Below are positions 53,195-62,007 of a stretch of 64,000 nucleotides of DNA, piece after piece. The stretch comes from Oceanospirillaceae bacterium. Lineage in GTDB: Bacteria > Pseudomonadota > Gammaproteobacteria > Pseudomonadales > Balneatricaceae. The stretch's first letter is position 1. Each line of letters opens with the position of its first letter. The notes under the pieces were generated by a model. That model saw only the letters and a program-made list of their open reading frames with translations. It had not been told where the DNA came from and searched no databases. The stretch spans positions 30,130 to 94,129 of the forward strand of contig JABGSN010000015.1 of the NCBI GenBank assembly GCA_018647765.1, in the 5' to 3' direction. Both the position numbers and the translations under genes were made by a program.

Positions 53195-53223
53195 TTTACA
53201 AACAGTGAAATTTTTTTTATATT
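53195..53223 (+). promoter_or_regulatory. Sigma-70-like promoter of aapJQMP
   Basis: TTTACA (53195-53200), exactly 17 bases, then TATATT (53218-53223), in an AT-rich 249-base gap after recG. Predicted transcription would start near 53230, giving a leader of about 120 bases that contains the small inverted repeat CTCAG/CTGAG (53249-53264) and ends in a strong AAAAGGAGG 9 bases before aapJ. Confidence 0.6.
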
Positions 53224-53351
53224 ACCCGCCTGAACATCGAAGAATAACCTCAGCGAATACTGAGAATTCGTAGTTTGGTAACAAAAATAAAAGTATTTTG
53301 CATAATTTCCTGCACTATAAAGACAAAGCCCTTAAAAGGAGGCTTCTTACT

Positions 53352-54374
53352 ATGAAACTAATTAATAAAGTTTTGACTGGCGTGGCACTAACTGCCATGA
53401 CTGCTACCGCTGCCCAAGCGTCTACTTTAGAAGACGTACGTGCTGCTGACGAATTGAAATGTATTGTAACCACTGGTTTGGCTGGTTTTGCTGCACCTGA
53501 CGCAAACGGCCGCTGGGAAGGTTTTGACGCCGACTTCTGTCGCGCTGTAGCTGCTGCCGTACTAGGCGATGGTGACAAGGTTCAATTCGTACCAACTACG
53601 GGTAAAACTCGTTTCACCATGTTGAACTCTGGTGAAGGCGACATCTTGTTCCGCAACACCACAGAAACGCTTAGCCGTGACGCTGACTTGAAGCTAAGCT
53701 TCTTGCCAGTTAACTTCTATGATGGTCAAGGTTTCATGGTTCCTGCATCATTAGGTGTGTCTTCGGCCACTGAACTAGACGGCGCTTCTGTATGTATCCA
53801 AACCGGTACGACTACAGAATTAAACTTGGCTGACTACTTCCGTACCAACGGTATATCTTACGAGCCAGTGCCTATTGAAACTAACGAAGAAGGCTTTACT
53901 AACTATGTAGCTGGCCGTTGTGACGTTTACACCACTGATGCTTCTGGTTTAGCCTCTACTCGTGCAAAGTTCGATGACCCAACACAGCACGTTGTATTAC
54001 CTGAAATCATCTCGAAAGAGCCACTAGGTGGTGCTGTACGTCATGGCGACGACGAGTGGTTTGACATTGGTAAGTGGGTTGTTAACGCTTTGATCAACGC
54101 TGAAGAAATGGGCGTGACTCAAGCTAATGCCATGAACCTTGCTGCTAACGTTGGCAACAACCCAAGTATCAACCGTTTGGTTGGTTCTGAAGGCAACATG
54201 GGCGAAATGCTAGGTCTAGACGCTAAGTGGGCTGCACGTGCGATCGCACAGGGTGGTAACTACGGCGAGATCTACGAGCGTAACGTTGGTCCTAATACTC
54301 CGCTACAAATTGAACGTGGCCTAAACGCTTTGTGGAATAAAGGTGGTGTACTTTACGCTGCTCCAATTCGTTAA
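53352..54374 (+). CDS. aapJ: General L-amino acid ABC transporter, periplasmic binding protein
   Basis: 340 residues from ATG 53352 (GGAGG 9 bases upstream). A signal peptide MKLINKVLTGVALTAMTATAAQA is followed by the type 2 solute-binding fold of family 3: LKCIVTTGLAGFAAPDANGRWEGFDADFCRAVAAAVLGD, TGKTRFTMLNSGEGDILFRN, CIQTGTTTELNL, YVAGRCDVYTTDASGLAS. AapJ binds many L-amino acids in the periplasm. It heads aapJQMP. The gene is set off from aapQ by a hairpin, which would let it be expressed more than the rest. Confidence 0.95.
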   Translation: MKLINKVLTGVALTAMTATAAQASTLEDVRAADELKCIVTTGLAGFAAPDANGRWEGFDADFCRAVAAAVLGDGDKVQFVPTTGKTRFTMLNSGEGDILFRNTTETLSRDADLKLSFLPVNFYDGQGFMVPASLGVSSATELDGASVCIQTGTTTELNLADYFRTNGISYEPVPIETNEEGFTNYVAGRCDVYTTDASGLASTRAKFDDPTQHVVLPEIISKEPLGGAVRHGDDEWFDIGKWVVNALINAEEMGVTQANAMNLAANVGNNPSINRLVGSEGNMGEMLGLDAKWAARAIAQGGNYGEIYERNVGPNTPLQIERGLNALWNKGGVLYAAPIR

Positions 54375-54396
54375 TTAACACGAATTTGCAGTGTTT

Positions 54397-54422
54397 AACT
54401 GGGGTGCTTCGGCACCCCAGTT
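54397..54422 (+). terminator. UUCG hairpin after aapJ
   Basis: A perfect 11-bp stem AACTGGGGTGC / GCACCCCAGTT with a TTCG tetraloop, 22 bases after the aapJ stop. Only a short T-run follows (TT then TATAT), so it may be a leaky terminator or an mRNA 3'-end stabiliser giving extra aapJ transcript. Confidence 0.75.
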
Positions 54423-54469
54423 TATATCTGAACATTAATAATCTTTGGTTGCTACACCGCTGATTAATA

Positions 54470-54500
54470 ATCAATTGTTAAGTTTAACTTAACAATTGAT
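54470..54500. repeat. 31-bp perfect dyad upstream of aapQ
   Basis: ATCAATTGTTAAGTT-T-AACTTAACAATTGAT: 15-bp arms around a single base, ending 24 bases before the aapQ ATG. In DNA it could be an operator; in RNA a long AT-rich hairpin near the ribosome site. It has no T-run and is unlikely to be a terminator. Confidence 0.8.
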
Positions 54501-54524
54501 ACTTACGTAGCTCGGTTCACCTCT

Positions 54525-55709
54525 ATGAGTACTCCTACACCTAGTACCAACCCTTTGTTACGCGCTTGGTATGACAAAGAAACTCGTTCAATCATTGTGC
54601 AAATCATTGCCGCCGCACTGATCCTTTCGTTTTTTGCCTATATTATCAACAATGCGGTAGTCAACTTGGCCGCCATAGGCAAAGACATTAGTTTTAATTT
54701 TCTCTGGCAAAATGCCAGCTATGACATCAATCAACACCTGATTGAATACAGTTCCACATCCAACCACTTTACAGCCATGATTGTGGGTCTTATTAATACT
54801 CTATTAGTGGCCGCCGCAGGTATTGTATTAGCCACGATGCTTGGCTTTATGCTGGGAGTGATGCGTTTATCCAACAACTGGTTAACGCAAAAAATTGCTT
54901 ACGTTTATATCGAGTACGTACGTAACGTGCCGGTACTATTACACATTTTATTACTGCACGGCCTTATCATTAACGCCCTGCCGCGCCCTAAAGGTTCATA
55001 TAATTTTGGTGACACCTTTTTTCTCAATAACCGTGGCTTCCAAATGCCTAGCCCAGAGTTTCAATCATTATTTTGGATCGTTGGGGCTTTTGTAGTGGCG
55101 GGTATCGCCTTTGCATGGTGGTTTAGTCGCCATGCTCAGAAAGTACAGGATGAAACGGGTAAGGCCTACCCTGTGGCCATGATTAACATTGCTGCCATCG
55201 TACTATTACCATTTGCTGTTTATTTTGTTTTAGGTAGCCCTATTGAATGGGATGTGCCGGCACTAAAAGGCTTTAACTTCAAAGGTGGCATAGTTGTTCG
55301 GCCTGAGTTTATTGCCCTTTGGTTAGCCTTATCCTTCTACACAGCCGCCTTTATTGGTGAAATTGTACGTGCTGGCATTGTGGCCATTAACCACGGTCAA
55401 ACCGAAGCGGCCCAAGCCTTGGGTATTTCTAACAGCCGCACCTTAAAACTGGTGGTTATTCCGCAAGCATTACGCGTGATTATCCCGCCACTGACTAGCC
55501 AATACTTAAACCTAGCGAAAAACTCATCGTTAGCCCTTGCCATTGGCTATATGGACATCGTGGCCACCATTGGTGGTATTTCCCTCAACCAGACAGGCCG
55601 CGAAATGGAATGTATGTTGATTGTTATGGCCATTTATTTGGCGATCTCTCTGCTTATTTCCACGGTTATGAACTGGTACAACAATCGCATTCAGCTAGTA
55701 GAACGCTAA
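54525..55709 (+). CDS. aapQ: General L-amino acid ABC transporter, permease AapQ
   Basis: 394 residues with about eight membrane helices (IIAAALILSFFAYIINNAVV, then TAMIVGLINTLLVAAAGIVLATMLGFMLGV). The HisMQ-type coupling motif is GIVAINHGQTEAAQALGISNSRTLKLVVIPQALRVIIPPLTSQYL. The long loop between the early helices is typical of AapQ. It starts 150 bases after aapJ and 13 bases before aapM. Confidence 0.95.
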   Translation: MSTPTPSTNPLLRAWYDKETRSIIVQIIAAALILSFFAYIINNAVVNLAAIGKDISFNFLWQNASYDINQHLIEYSSTSNHFTAMIVGLINTLLVAAAGIVLATMLGFMLGVMRLSNNWLTQKIAYVYIEYVRNVPVLLHILLLHGLIINALPRPKGSYNFGDTFFLNNRGFQMPSPEFQSLFWIVGAFVVAGIAFAWWFSRHAQKVQDETGKAYPVAMINIAAIVLLPFAVYFVLGSPIEWDVPALKGFNFKGGIVVRPEFIALWLALSFYTAAFIGEIVRAGIVAINHGQTEAAQALGISNSRTLKLVVIPQALRVIIPPLTSQYLNLAKNSSLALAIGYMDIVATIGGISLNQTGREMECMLIVMAIYLAISLLISTVMNWYNNRIQLVER

Positions 55710-55722
55710 GGGAGAAACAACA

Positions 55723-56829
55723 ATGACTGAACAAACTTATGCCCCGGGAACCTATCCCGATCTACCACCGCCCAGTGACACGGTAGGCCCAGTTCACTGG
55801 TTAAAAGCGAATCTTTTTTCTTCGCCAGTTAACTCTATTGTGACTTTGGTAGCTATTTATTTATTATATTTGGCCTTGCCTTCGGCCTTCAACTGGTTGT
55901 TAATTGACGCAACCTACGTGGGTGAAACACGTAAAGACTGCGCCCCAGGTGGTGCATGTATGGCTTTTATTGGTGAACGTTTTAACTTATTTGTGTATGG
56001 CTTTTATCCTGCCGAATTACGCTGGCGGGTAAACTTAGCCGCTATTTTGTTGGTTGTGGCGGGTGCTGCGGTGCTTTGGGACAAGATGCCTGCTCGCAAA
56101 CACATAATGAAGTTTGCCATGATCTACCCACTGATTGGCGCTTGGTTGTTAAGTGGTGGGCTGTTTGGTTTAGAATACGTTGGCACACACCTTTTTGGTG
56201 GCTTAATGCTAACGCTAACCATTGGTGTAACCGGTATCGTATTCTCCCTGCCACTGGGTATTTTGTTGGCGTTGGGCCGTCAGTCTAAACTGCCCATCAT
56301 CAAGTATTTTTGTATTGGCTTTATCGAATTTATTCGTGGTGTACCGCTGATCACCCTGCTGTTTGTGGCTTCAACCATGTTGAGCTACTTCTTACCGCCA
56401 GGCACCACCTTCGATTTGTTACTGCGTGTACTCATTATGGTGACCTTGTTTGCCTCTGCCTACATGGCCGAAGTGATCCGCGGTGGGTTACAGGCGTTGC
56501 CTAAAGGCCAGTTGGAAGCGGCCAACTCGCTCGGCTTGAACTACTCCCAAGCCATGCGTTTGATCATTTTGCCACAAGCGCTAAAGATCTCTATCCCTGG
56601 CATCGTTAACACCTTTATCGGTTTGTACAAAGACAGTACCTTGGTAATCGTCATCGGTTTGTTAGACCCACTGGGTATTGGCCGGGCCTCGGTCGCCGAT
56701 TCGGCTTGGTTAGGTTTATCCACCGAAGTGTATTTATTCGTCGCCGTTTTCTTCTTTATTTCGTGTTTTGGTATGGCACGCTATTCTCTTTACCTAGAGA
56801 ACAAGCTCAATACCGGCCACAAGCGATAA
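55723..56829 (+). CDS. aapM: General L-amino acid ABC transporter, permease AapM
   Basis: 368 residues, several membrane helices. EVIRGGLQALPKGQLEAANSLGLNYSQAMRLIILPQALKISIPGIVNTFI is the EAA-type loop that docks the ATPase. It pairs with AapQ to form the channel. GGAGAAACAACA precedes the ATG. Confidence 0.95.
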   Translation: MTEQTYAPGTYPDLPPPSDTVGPVHWLKANLFSSPVNSIVTLVAIYLLYLALPSAFNWLLIDATYVGETRKDCAPGGACMAFIGERFNLFVYGFYPAELRWRVNLAAILLVVAGAAVLWDKMPARKHIMKFAMIYPLIGAWLLSGGLFGLEYVGTHLFGGLMLTLTIGVTGIVFSLPLGILLALGRQSKLPIIKYFCIGFIEFIRGVPLITLLFVASTMLSYFLPPGTTFDLLLRVLIMVTLFASAYMAEVIRGGLQALPKGQLEAANSLGLNYSQAMRLIILPQALKISIPGIVNTFIGLYKDSTLVIVIGLLDPLGIGRASVADSAWLGLSTEVYLFVAVFFFISCFGMARYSLYLENKLNTGHKR

Positions 56830-56853
56830 CAACTAATTTAAAGGTTTCTCCAC

Positions 56854-57618
56854 ATGTCAGAAGCACAAAGTAACTCTACTACAGAAAAATGTATCGAAAT
56901 TCGTAACATGAACAAATGGTACGGCGATTTTCACGTTCTTAAAAACATCAACCTAGAAGTGTGCAAAGGCGAAAAAATAGTCATTTGTGGGCCCTCGGGT
57001 TCTGGCAAATCAACCATGATTCGCTGTATCAACCGTTTGGAAGAGCATCAACAAGGTGACATTATTGTTGATGGAACTGAATTAACTAACGACCTTAAGA
57101 ATATCGATGCCGTACGCCGTGAAGTCGGCATGGTGTTCCAACACTTTAACCTGTTCCCACACCTAACCGTGTTGGAAAACTGCACCTTGGCACCAATTTG
57201 GGTGCGTAAAACACCTAAAGCCGAAGCCGAAGCGACCGCCATGGAGTTTTTGGAGCGCGTTAAGATCCCTGAGCAAGCTAATAAGTACCCAGGCCAACTT
57301 TCTGGTGGTCAGCAGCAACGTGTGGCCATCGCCCGTTCTCTATGTATGCGTCCGAACATCATGTTGTTTGATGAGCCGACCTCTGCCCTTGACCCCGAAA
57401 TGATCAAGGAAGTTCTAGACACCATGGTGTCATTGGCTGAAGAAGGTATCACCATGTTGTGCGTAACCCATGAAATGGGTTTTGCTAAGAAAGTAGCTGA
57501 CCGAGTGATCTTTATGGATCAGGGCGAAATCATCGAATCCAACAACCCCCATGATTTCTTCGACAACCCTCAGCATGACCGTACGAAGCTGTTCTTGAGC
57601 CAGATTCTAGGCCACTAA
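56854..57618 (+). CDS. aapP: General L-amino acid ABC transporter, ATP-binding protein AapP
   Basis: 254 residues. Walker [11 protein letters not shown]-loop [17 protein letters not shown], signature [15 protein letters not shown], Walker [17 protein letters not shown]-loop CVTHEMGF. It energises AapQM. It is 24 bases after aapM and is followed by a possible hairpin. Confidence 0.97.
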   Translation: MSEAQSNSTTEKCIEIRNMNKWYGDFHVLKNINLEVCKGEKIVICGPSGSGKSTMIRCINRLEEHQQGDIIVDGTELTNDLKNIDAVRREVGMVFQHFNLFPHLTVLENCTLAPIWVRKTPKAEAEATAMEFLERVKIPEQANKYPGQLSGGQQQRVAIARSLCMRPNIMLFDEPTSALDPEMIKEVLDTMVSLAEEGITMLCVTHEMGFAKKVADRVIFMDQGEIIESNNPHDFFDNPQHDRTKLFLSQILGH

Positions 57619-57630
57619 TCGATTGTTGTA

Positions 57631-57659
57631 TTGGCTCCTGCGCTCTGCGTGGGAGCCAA
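57631..57659 (+). terminator. Weak terminator candidate after aapP
   Basis: Stem TTGGCTCC / GGAGCCAA around a 13-base loop, 12 bases after the aapP stop; no T-run follows, so termination is uncertain. Confidence 0.45.
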
Positions 57660-57688
57660 ATATTATACCCTTTGCCCCATATACCCAG

Positions 57689-58201
57689 ATGACTTCTCCA
57701 ACACCTGCCCAACTTACGCTTATTGAACAACAACTAGGCCGCAGCCCACGTGGCTTAATTAGTGTTGCTTCCAGCTCTAACAACGGCGTGCCTTTGGCGC
57801 TTAAAATGCACCCTTTGGTGGATAATAAGCCGTTTCCGACCTTATATTGGTTGTGCTCAAAAGACCTGCACAAAGCCATTAACCAGCTTGAAACGGGCGG
57901 CTTAGTGAAGCAGTTAGAACAACGCTTGAAGGATGATGAGGATTGGATGGCCGCCTATCAGGCGAATCAACGCGAATATGTAGCACAGCGATGGGCCAAC
58001 TGTACTCCGCAAGAAGTAGAGCAGCTTAACCAGCTAGGCTTTGCGCCTTTATTTGATAGTTATGGTATTGGTGGTTTGCGCGATTGGCAGCAAATTCGTT
58101 GTTTGCACATGCACTACGCGCACCATTTATGTGGCAATAACGTCATTGGCCAATGGCTTGATCAGCACTATGGGCTTAATGAGCTCGCTATTAGTATATA
58201 G
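57689..58201 (+). CDS. DUF501 family protein
   Basis: 170 residues from ATG 57689; the track start at 57623 runs through the hairpin. IEQQLGRSPRGLISVASSSNNGVPLALKMHPLVDNKPFPTLYWLC is the DUF501 core, and YGIGGLRDWQQIRCLHMHYAHHL the conserved C-terminal part. Function unknown. No membrane segments or signal peptide seen. Confidence 0.9.
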   Translation: MTSPTPAQLTLIEQQLGRSPRGLISVASSSNNGVPLALKMHPLVDNKPFPTLYWLCSKDLHKAINQLETGGLVKQLEQRLKDDEDWMAAYQANQREYVAQRWANCTPQEVEQLNQLGFAPLFDSYGIGGLRDWQQIRCLHMHYAHHLCGNNVIGQWLDQHYGLNELAISI

Positions 58202-58242
58202 CCTGCCTCAGGCCTTCACAGTGGCGGCTGGTTCAACCCCGC

Positions 58243-58728
58243 CTAAGCGTCCTGAAATTGCCCCTGCGCACGATTCTTAACCACCCTATCTACGTTATAG
58301 ATTCTACCGTTCATACACAGGTACACGCCCTGTGGGAGCGCCTGCACTGCAGCTACGGCTACACCTAAGTTAAAATCAGCATCCGTGAGCTTCATAATGG
58401 CGGGCGCCATGGCGCCCATGATGACAATGGTCTTGCCCGTAGCCGCTTTTAGTACTCGCCCGGTATCCACCATGGTGTCGGTACCATGGGTGATAATGAC
58501 ATGTTGACCCGGATGAGCTTGCACGGCTGAAAGGATCTCACAACGATCTTCATCGGTCATGTCTAAACTGTCTTTAGAGATGATTTGTGTAATCTCGTAG
58601 TCAAAGTTAGCTTTCACCCGCTGCAATATCTCACTCGCGGCTGGCGCACCTATGTGATACTCACTCAGGGCGTCAAAGTAAACTTTATCGATAGTGCCGC
58701 CTACGGCGAGGACTTGTAATTTCATCAT
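58243..58728 (-). CDS. Short asparaginase-family protein
   Basis: 161 residues; type I/II asparaginases are about 330. The two catalytic threonine regions are kept: LAVGGTIDKVY and VIITHGTDTMVDTGR. It corresponds to the N-terminal domain only, ending about where the linker to the second domain would be. Stand-alone proteins of this size are known as asparaginase-domain proteins, so it need not be a broken gene. ATG 58728 or 58725 both fit GGAAG. It lies 18 bases downstream of the DUF1415 gene. Confidence 0.85.
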   Translation of the reverse strand: MMKLQVLAVGGTIDKVYFDALSEYHIGAPAASEILQRVKANFDYEITQIISKDSLDMTDEDRCEILSAVQAHPGQHVIITHGTDTMVDTGRVLKAATGKTIVIMGAMAPAIMKLTDADFNLGVAVAAVQALPQGVYLCMNGRIYNVDRVVKNRAQGQFQDA

Positions 58729-58746
58729 CAAACTTCCTAATCTTAG

Positions 58747-59256
58747 TTACGGCTTGCCCCACGGGCACAAGGCTTCAACATGGTCGCGGCCGAGGCGCTC
58801 TAGGGTGGCAATATTGTCCACAAAGATCTGCTCCGGATTCTGAACATGGGCCAATGCTTGGCTCATTTGAGCCTGACGCAGCAGGTGAATGGTGGGATAT
58901 GGTGCACGATTGGTAAAGTGGCTTAAATCACCTTCGGCCACCTGGTCAAACTGATAGCGTGGGTGAAATGAAGCCAACTGCACATGATCACTCAGGTCGC
59001 TCTGTTCTAACAACTCTTGCAACCAATCTAGTAGGTCTAGGTAGTCATCGAATGCGTGTAGCCCTTTCGGAAACATTAACAAACTGGTGGCAATGTCAGT
59101 TTCGTCAGCATTGAGCAAGGTTTCTAGCTCAGTCACATAAAACGCTTTCCATTGGGCATCGGTAGTGCCTGTGGCCACCGCGTAGCGTACTTGACTTTGT
59201 GCCACCACCGTGTGAGAAAAGGGACACAGATTGAGACCGACAACCATGTCTTGCAA
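58747..59256 (-). CDS. DUF1415 family protein
   Basis: 169 residues in the track, starting at a TTG. MVVGLNLCPFSHTVV and SLLMFPKGLHAFDDYLDLLDWLQELL, then ASFHPRYQFDQVAEGDLSHFTNRAPYPTIHLLRQ, are DUF1415 hallmarks. Family-like sequence continues upstream in frame (HQQVIELTKQWLQDM) to about 59325, but no ATG, GTG or TTG lies there before a TAG at 59335-59337. An ATC at 59325 has AGGTAGGA 7 bases upstream. The start is therefore unsettled. Function unknown. Confidence 0.85.
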   Translation of the reverse strand: MQDMVVGLNLCPFSHTVVAQSQVRYAVATGTTDAQWKAFYVTELETLLNADETDIATSLLMFPKGLHAFDDYLDLLDWLQELLEQSDLSDHVQLASFHPRYQFDQVAEGDLSHFTNRAPYPTIHLLRQAQMSQALAHVQNPEQIFVDNIATLERLGRDHVEALCPWGKP

Positions 59257-59350
59257 CCATTGTTTGGTTAACTCAATGACCTGTTGATGATCTGTGTCGA
59301 GTGTCTTGCTGGTTAACTTGTTGATATAATAATCCTACCTTATTAGCTTC

Positions 59351-59917
59351 TTGCATGAGCGTCATTTGCCCATTTCTCTAGTTCATTCTCAGCGGCCGTT
59401 TGCCCCTAACTGGCGCAGTTACAAGCGCCCATTGACACACAAAATCCCGCGCCAATGGCAAGCATGGCTCAATGACAGCGGGTCCTTGACCCAACGTCTC
59501 ATACAGGCCAGTGATGGTGCCTTTGAGGTACGGGTGGTGCGTAATTGCTGGCATACCCCCAGGCGATCAGAAGCTCGGGCTTTGGCTCTGAAAGGCCGTC
59601 AAAAAGCCATTATCCGCGAAGTTGAATTGCTTTGCCATGGCCATGTGTGGGTTTGTGCTCGCAGTATTATGCCCCACAATACCCTGACCGGGAGGCTGCG
59701 CAGATTCAGCAACATTGGCACTAAGCCATTAGGCGCATTACTGTTCAAACACCCCAATATGGTACGCGGTTCGTTACAAGTGGCCTGCTTCAAGTCACAC
59801 CACAGCCCGCTGCAGCATTGGGCAAGGCGGTCGGTGTTTTATTTAGACGGTAAGGGGATTTTAGTGACCGAAGTTTTTATGCCGCCTATGGCCCATGTAA
59901 AACCACCAACCGCGTAG
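59351..59917 (+). CDS. ubiC: Chorismate lyase
   Basis: 188 residues from a TTG start at 59351; no in-frame ATG was found before the first conserved segment (NWRSYKRPLTHKIPRQWQAWLNDSGSLTQRLIQ). REVELLCHGHVWVCARSIMPHNTL is the active-site stretch, and KPLGALLF and RRSVFYL follow, as in UbiC. It splits chorismate to 4-hydroxybenzoate and pyruvate, the first step of ubiquinone synthesis. It is divergent from the DUF1415 gene and separated from ubiA by a gene on the opposite strand. Confidence 0.9.
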   Translation: MHERHLPISLVHSQRPFAPNWRSYKRPLTHKIPRQWQAWLNDSGSLTQRLIQASDGAFEVRVVRNCWHTPRRSEARALALKGRQKAIIREVELLCHGHVWVCARSIMPHNTLTGRLRRFSNIGTKPLGALLFKHPNMVRGSLQVACFKSHHSPLQHWARRSVFYLDGKGILVTEVFMPPMAHVKPPTA

Positions 59918-60344
59918 GTAATAACGCTTCGAGCTGAGCATACAATGCGTGGTATGACTTTACGCCAAGCCCTAGCGGGTCTGTGATATCCTGATGTGGA
60001 TGCAACAACTGCACGCTTGGACGCTCCGCAACGTTAACGCTATGGCCAAGCTCAACCACAAATTCAAGGTGTTCTTGGGTCATTACCCACACATGGTCGG
60101 CCCACCGTAAATCTTCGGCCTGCAATTGCTGGCTGGTACCGCACCATGGTATGCCAGACTGCGCTAATACGAGCCTGGCATCGGCAGTGGTTTGTGCGCC
60201 ATGGGTGACCCTAGTGCCGCACGAAGCGAACTCGATAGCCTTGCCATTTTTCTGCGCCCAGTCTGCTGCCATGGCGTGGGCCATTTGCGATCGACAAGTA
60301 TTGCCTGTACAGATCAACAATAGTCGTATTGATTGGCTTGTCAT
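59886..60344 (-). CDS. Low-molecular-weight protein-tyrosine-phosphatase-like protein
   Basis: 152 residues. The phosphate loop LLLICTGNTCRSQMA has the C-x5-R-S form, and the acid Asp lies in DITDPLG near the C-terminus, as expected for LMW-PTP (arsenate reductases of the family share the fold). It overlaps the ubiC 3' end by 32 bases, tail to tail, and lies between ubiC and ubiA on the opposite strand. Substrate unknown. Confidence 0.9.
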   Translation of the reverse strand: MTSQSIRLLLICTGNTCRSQMAHAMAADWAQKNGKAIEFASCGTRVTHGAQTTADARLVLAQSGIPWCGTSQQLQAEDLRWADHVWVMTQEHLEFVVELGHSVNVAERPSVQLLHPHQDITDPLGLGVKSYHALYAQLEALLPTRLVVLHGP

Positions 60345-60418
60345 TGCGTCTATTACCGCGGGAATTTGGTGTACTTATGTTAGCATGGTGGCTTTCATAT
60401 TGAGCAGCCCTTTTAGCA

Positions 60419-61276
60419 ATGTTAATTACCCACCGTTGGCACGACTACAAACAACTCATGCGCTTAGACAAACCCGTGGGCACCTACCTTTTGCTATGGC
60501 CTATGTTATGGGCTCTTTGGTTGGCTGCTGAAGGTATGCCACGCTTAGACCTACTGTGCATCTTTGTGGTGGGGACTTACCTGATGAGAGCTGCAGGTTG
60601 CGTCATCAATGACTATGCTGACCGCCACCTAGATGGCCACGTTGAACGCACCAAACAACGCCCCTTAGCCACAGGTAAAATCACCAGTACGCAGGCCCTG
60701 ATGCTGTTTTTTGGTCTATGTAGTACCGCTTTTGTGTTGGTACTTTTTACCAATACCGCCACCATCAAGTTGTCTGTGATCGCCGTTATTTTGGCAGCCA
60801 CATACCCTTTTATGAAGCGCTATACCCATTGGCCACAGGCTGTGCTTGGCGCGGCCTTTGCCATGGCCATTCCCATGGCTTTTAGCGCTCAAACAGGCAC
60901 CACTGGCATGACCGCCTGGCTAACCTTTACTGCGGCCGTGTGTATGACCATTGCCTATGATACCTATTACGCTATGGTAGACCGTGAGGATGACTTGCAC
61001 ATTGGTATAAAATCTACTGCCTTACTTTTTGGCCATTGGGATGTCACCATCATTGGCTTGTTTCAGGCCATTTGTGTAAGCCTATTGATGTTGGTTGGGG
61101 AAATCAACCAGCTGGGGGTATTTTACTATCTCGGCTTGGCTACCATGACGGGTTTATTTGTCTATCAAAATAAACTTGGTCGCAGCCGTGTGCGCAGCAA
61201 CTACTTTAGTGCCTTTACCAATAGCCATTGGGCGGCACTGTGTGTATGGATAGGTTTAGTGATGGATTTTATCTAG
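60419..61276 (+). CDS. ubiA: 4-hydroxybenzoate octaprenyltransferase
   Basis: 285 residues, eight or nine membrane helices. The two Asp-rich prenyl-diphosphate/Mg motifs are NDYADRHLDGHVERTKQRPLATG (about 61-83) and DTYYAMVDREDDLHIGIKST. It joins the product of UbiC to the polyprenyl tail. It starts on the far side of the phosphatase gene from ubiC. Its 3' end overlaps cysZ by 21 bases, tail to tail. Confidence 0.97.
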   Translation: MLITHRWHDYKQLMRLDKPVGTYLLLWPMLWALWLAAEGMPRLDLLCIFVVGTYLMRAAGCVINDYADRHLDGHVERTKQRPLATGKITSTQALMLFFGLCSTAFVLVLFTNTATIKLSVIAVILAATYPFMKRYTHWPQAVLGAAFAMAIPMAFSAQTGTTGMTAWLTFTAAVCMTIAYDTYYAMVDREDDLHIGIKSTALLFGHWDVTIIGLFQAICVSLLMLVGEINQLGVFYYLGLATMTGLFVYQNKLGRSRVRSNYFSAFTNSHWAALCVWIGLVMDFI

Positions 61277-61996
61277 CCCTGCATGCTCGCTCACGTACAG
61301 GGCAGTGGCGCCCGCCACGGCGATGGGCATAACGAAAAAGTTGACCAAAGGCACCATCAATAATAATGACACCCCACCTCCGAACCCCAGGTGTAATAGC
61401 CTTTCTTGTGCCAGGGCCTGCTTCATGTGCCTAAACTTAACGCCATTATTATCCATGGGGTAGTCCACATACTGGATGGCCATCATCCAAGCGCCAAACA
61501 ATAACCACAACCAAGGCACAACAACGTTGAGGCCAGGAATAAAACTTATAATCAACAACATCACCACCCGCGGCAGGTAGTAACTTAGTTTGCTTATTTC
61601 TCGCCCGATAGCCCGTGGTATAGTCGCCATTAGGTCGCCCACTGTGGTCGGTTTGACGCTGAGGCCGGTTAAATGCTGTTCGACTTTCTCAGCTAATAGG
61701 CCGTTAAAGGGGGCCGCAATAAAGTTAGCCAGTAGGTTAAAGCCCCAAAACACAGCCATGGCAAAAAGACCAAAAAACAATGTCCAAAGAAACCAGGTGA
61801 TGCCACTTAACCAGCTGGGTAACCACACCACAAAGCCATCCATCCAGCCGCTTACGTAACTCATCAATAGCCCAAGGCCGATGGTAAACATGATGACATT
61901 GACCAGCAAGGGCAAGAATACAAACACCCTTAACTGAGGTTGCATTAATAACTTAGCGCCTTCTATCAGGTAGCCGAAACCTTTTAATATCTGCAT
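61256..61996 (-). CDS. cysZ: Sulfate transporter CysZ family protein
   Basis: 246 residues with membrane helices and hemi-helices: VFVFLPLLVNVIMFTIGLGLLMSYV, LLANFIAAPFNGLLAEKVEQHLTG, IISFIPGLNVVVPWLWLLFGAWMMAIQYVDYPMDNN. FIAAPFNGLLAEKVE and QYVDYPMDNN are conserved CysZ blocks. It brings sulfate into the cell for cysteine synthesis. It is 11 bases downstream of the Cys-rich gene, so probably cotranscribed. Confidence 0.93.
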   Translation of the reverse strand: MQILKGFGYLIEGAKLLMQPQLRVFVFLPLLVNVIMFTIGLGLLMSYVSGWMDGFVVWLPSWLSGITWFLWTLFFGLFAMAVFWGFNLLANFIAAPFNGLLAEKVEQHLTGLSVKPTTVGDLMATIPRAIGREISKLSYYLPRVVMLLIISFIPGLNVVVPWLWLLFGAWMMAIQYVDYPMDNNGVKFRHMKQALAQERLLHLGFGGGVSLLLMVPLVNFFVMPIAVAGATALYVSEHAGLDKIHH

Positions 61997-62007
61997 CTCA
62001 CACTGCC

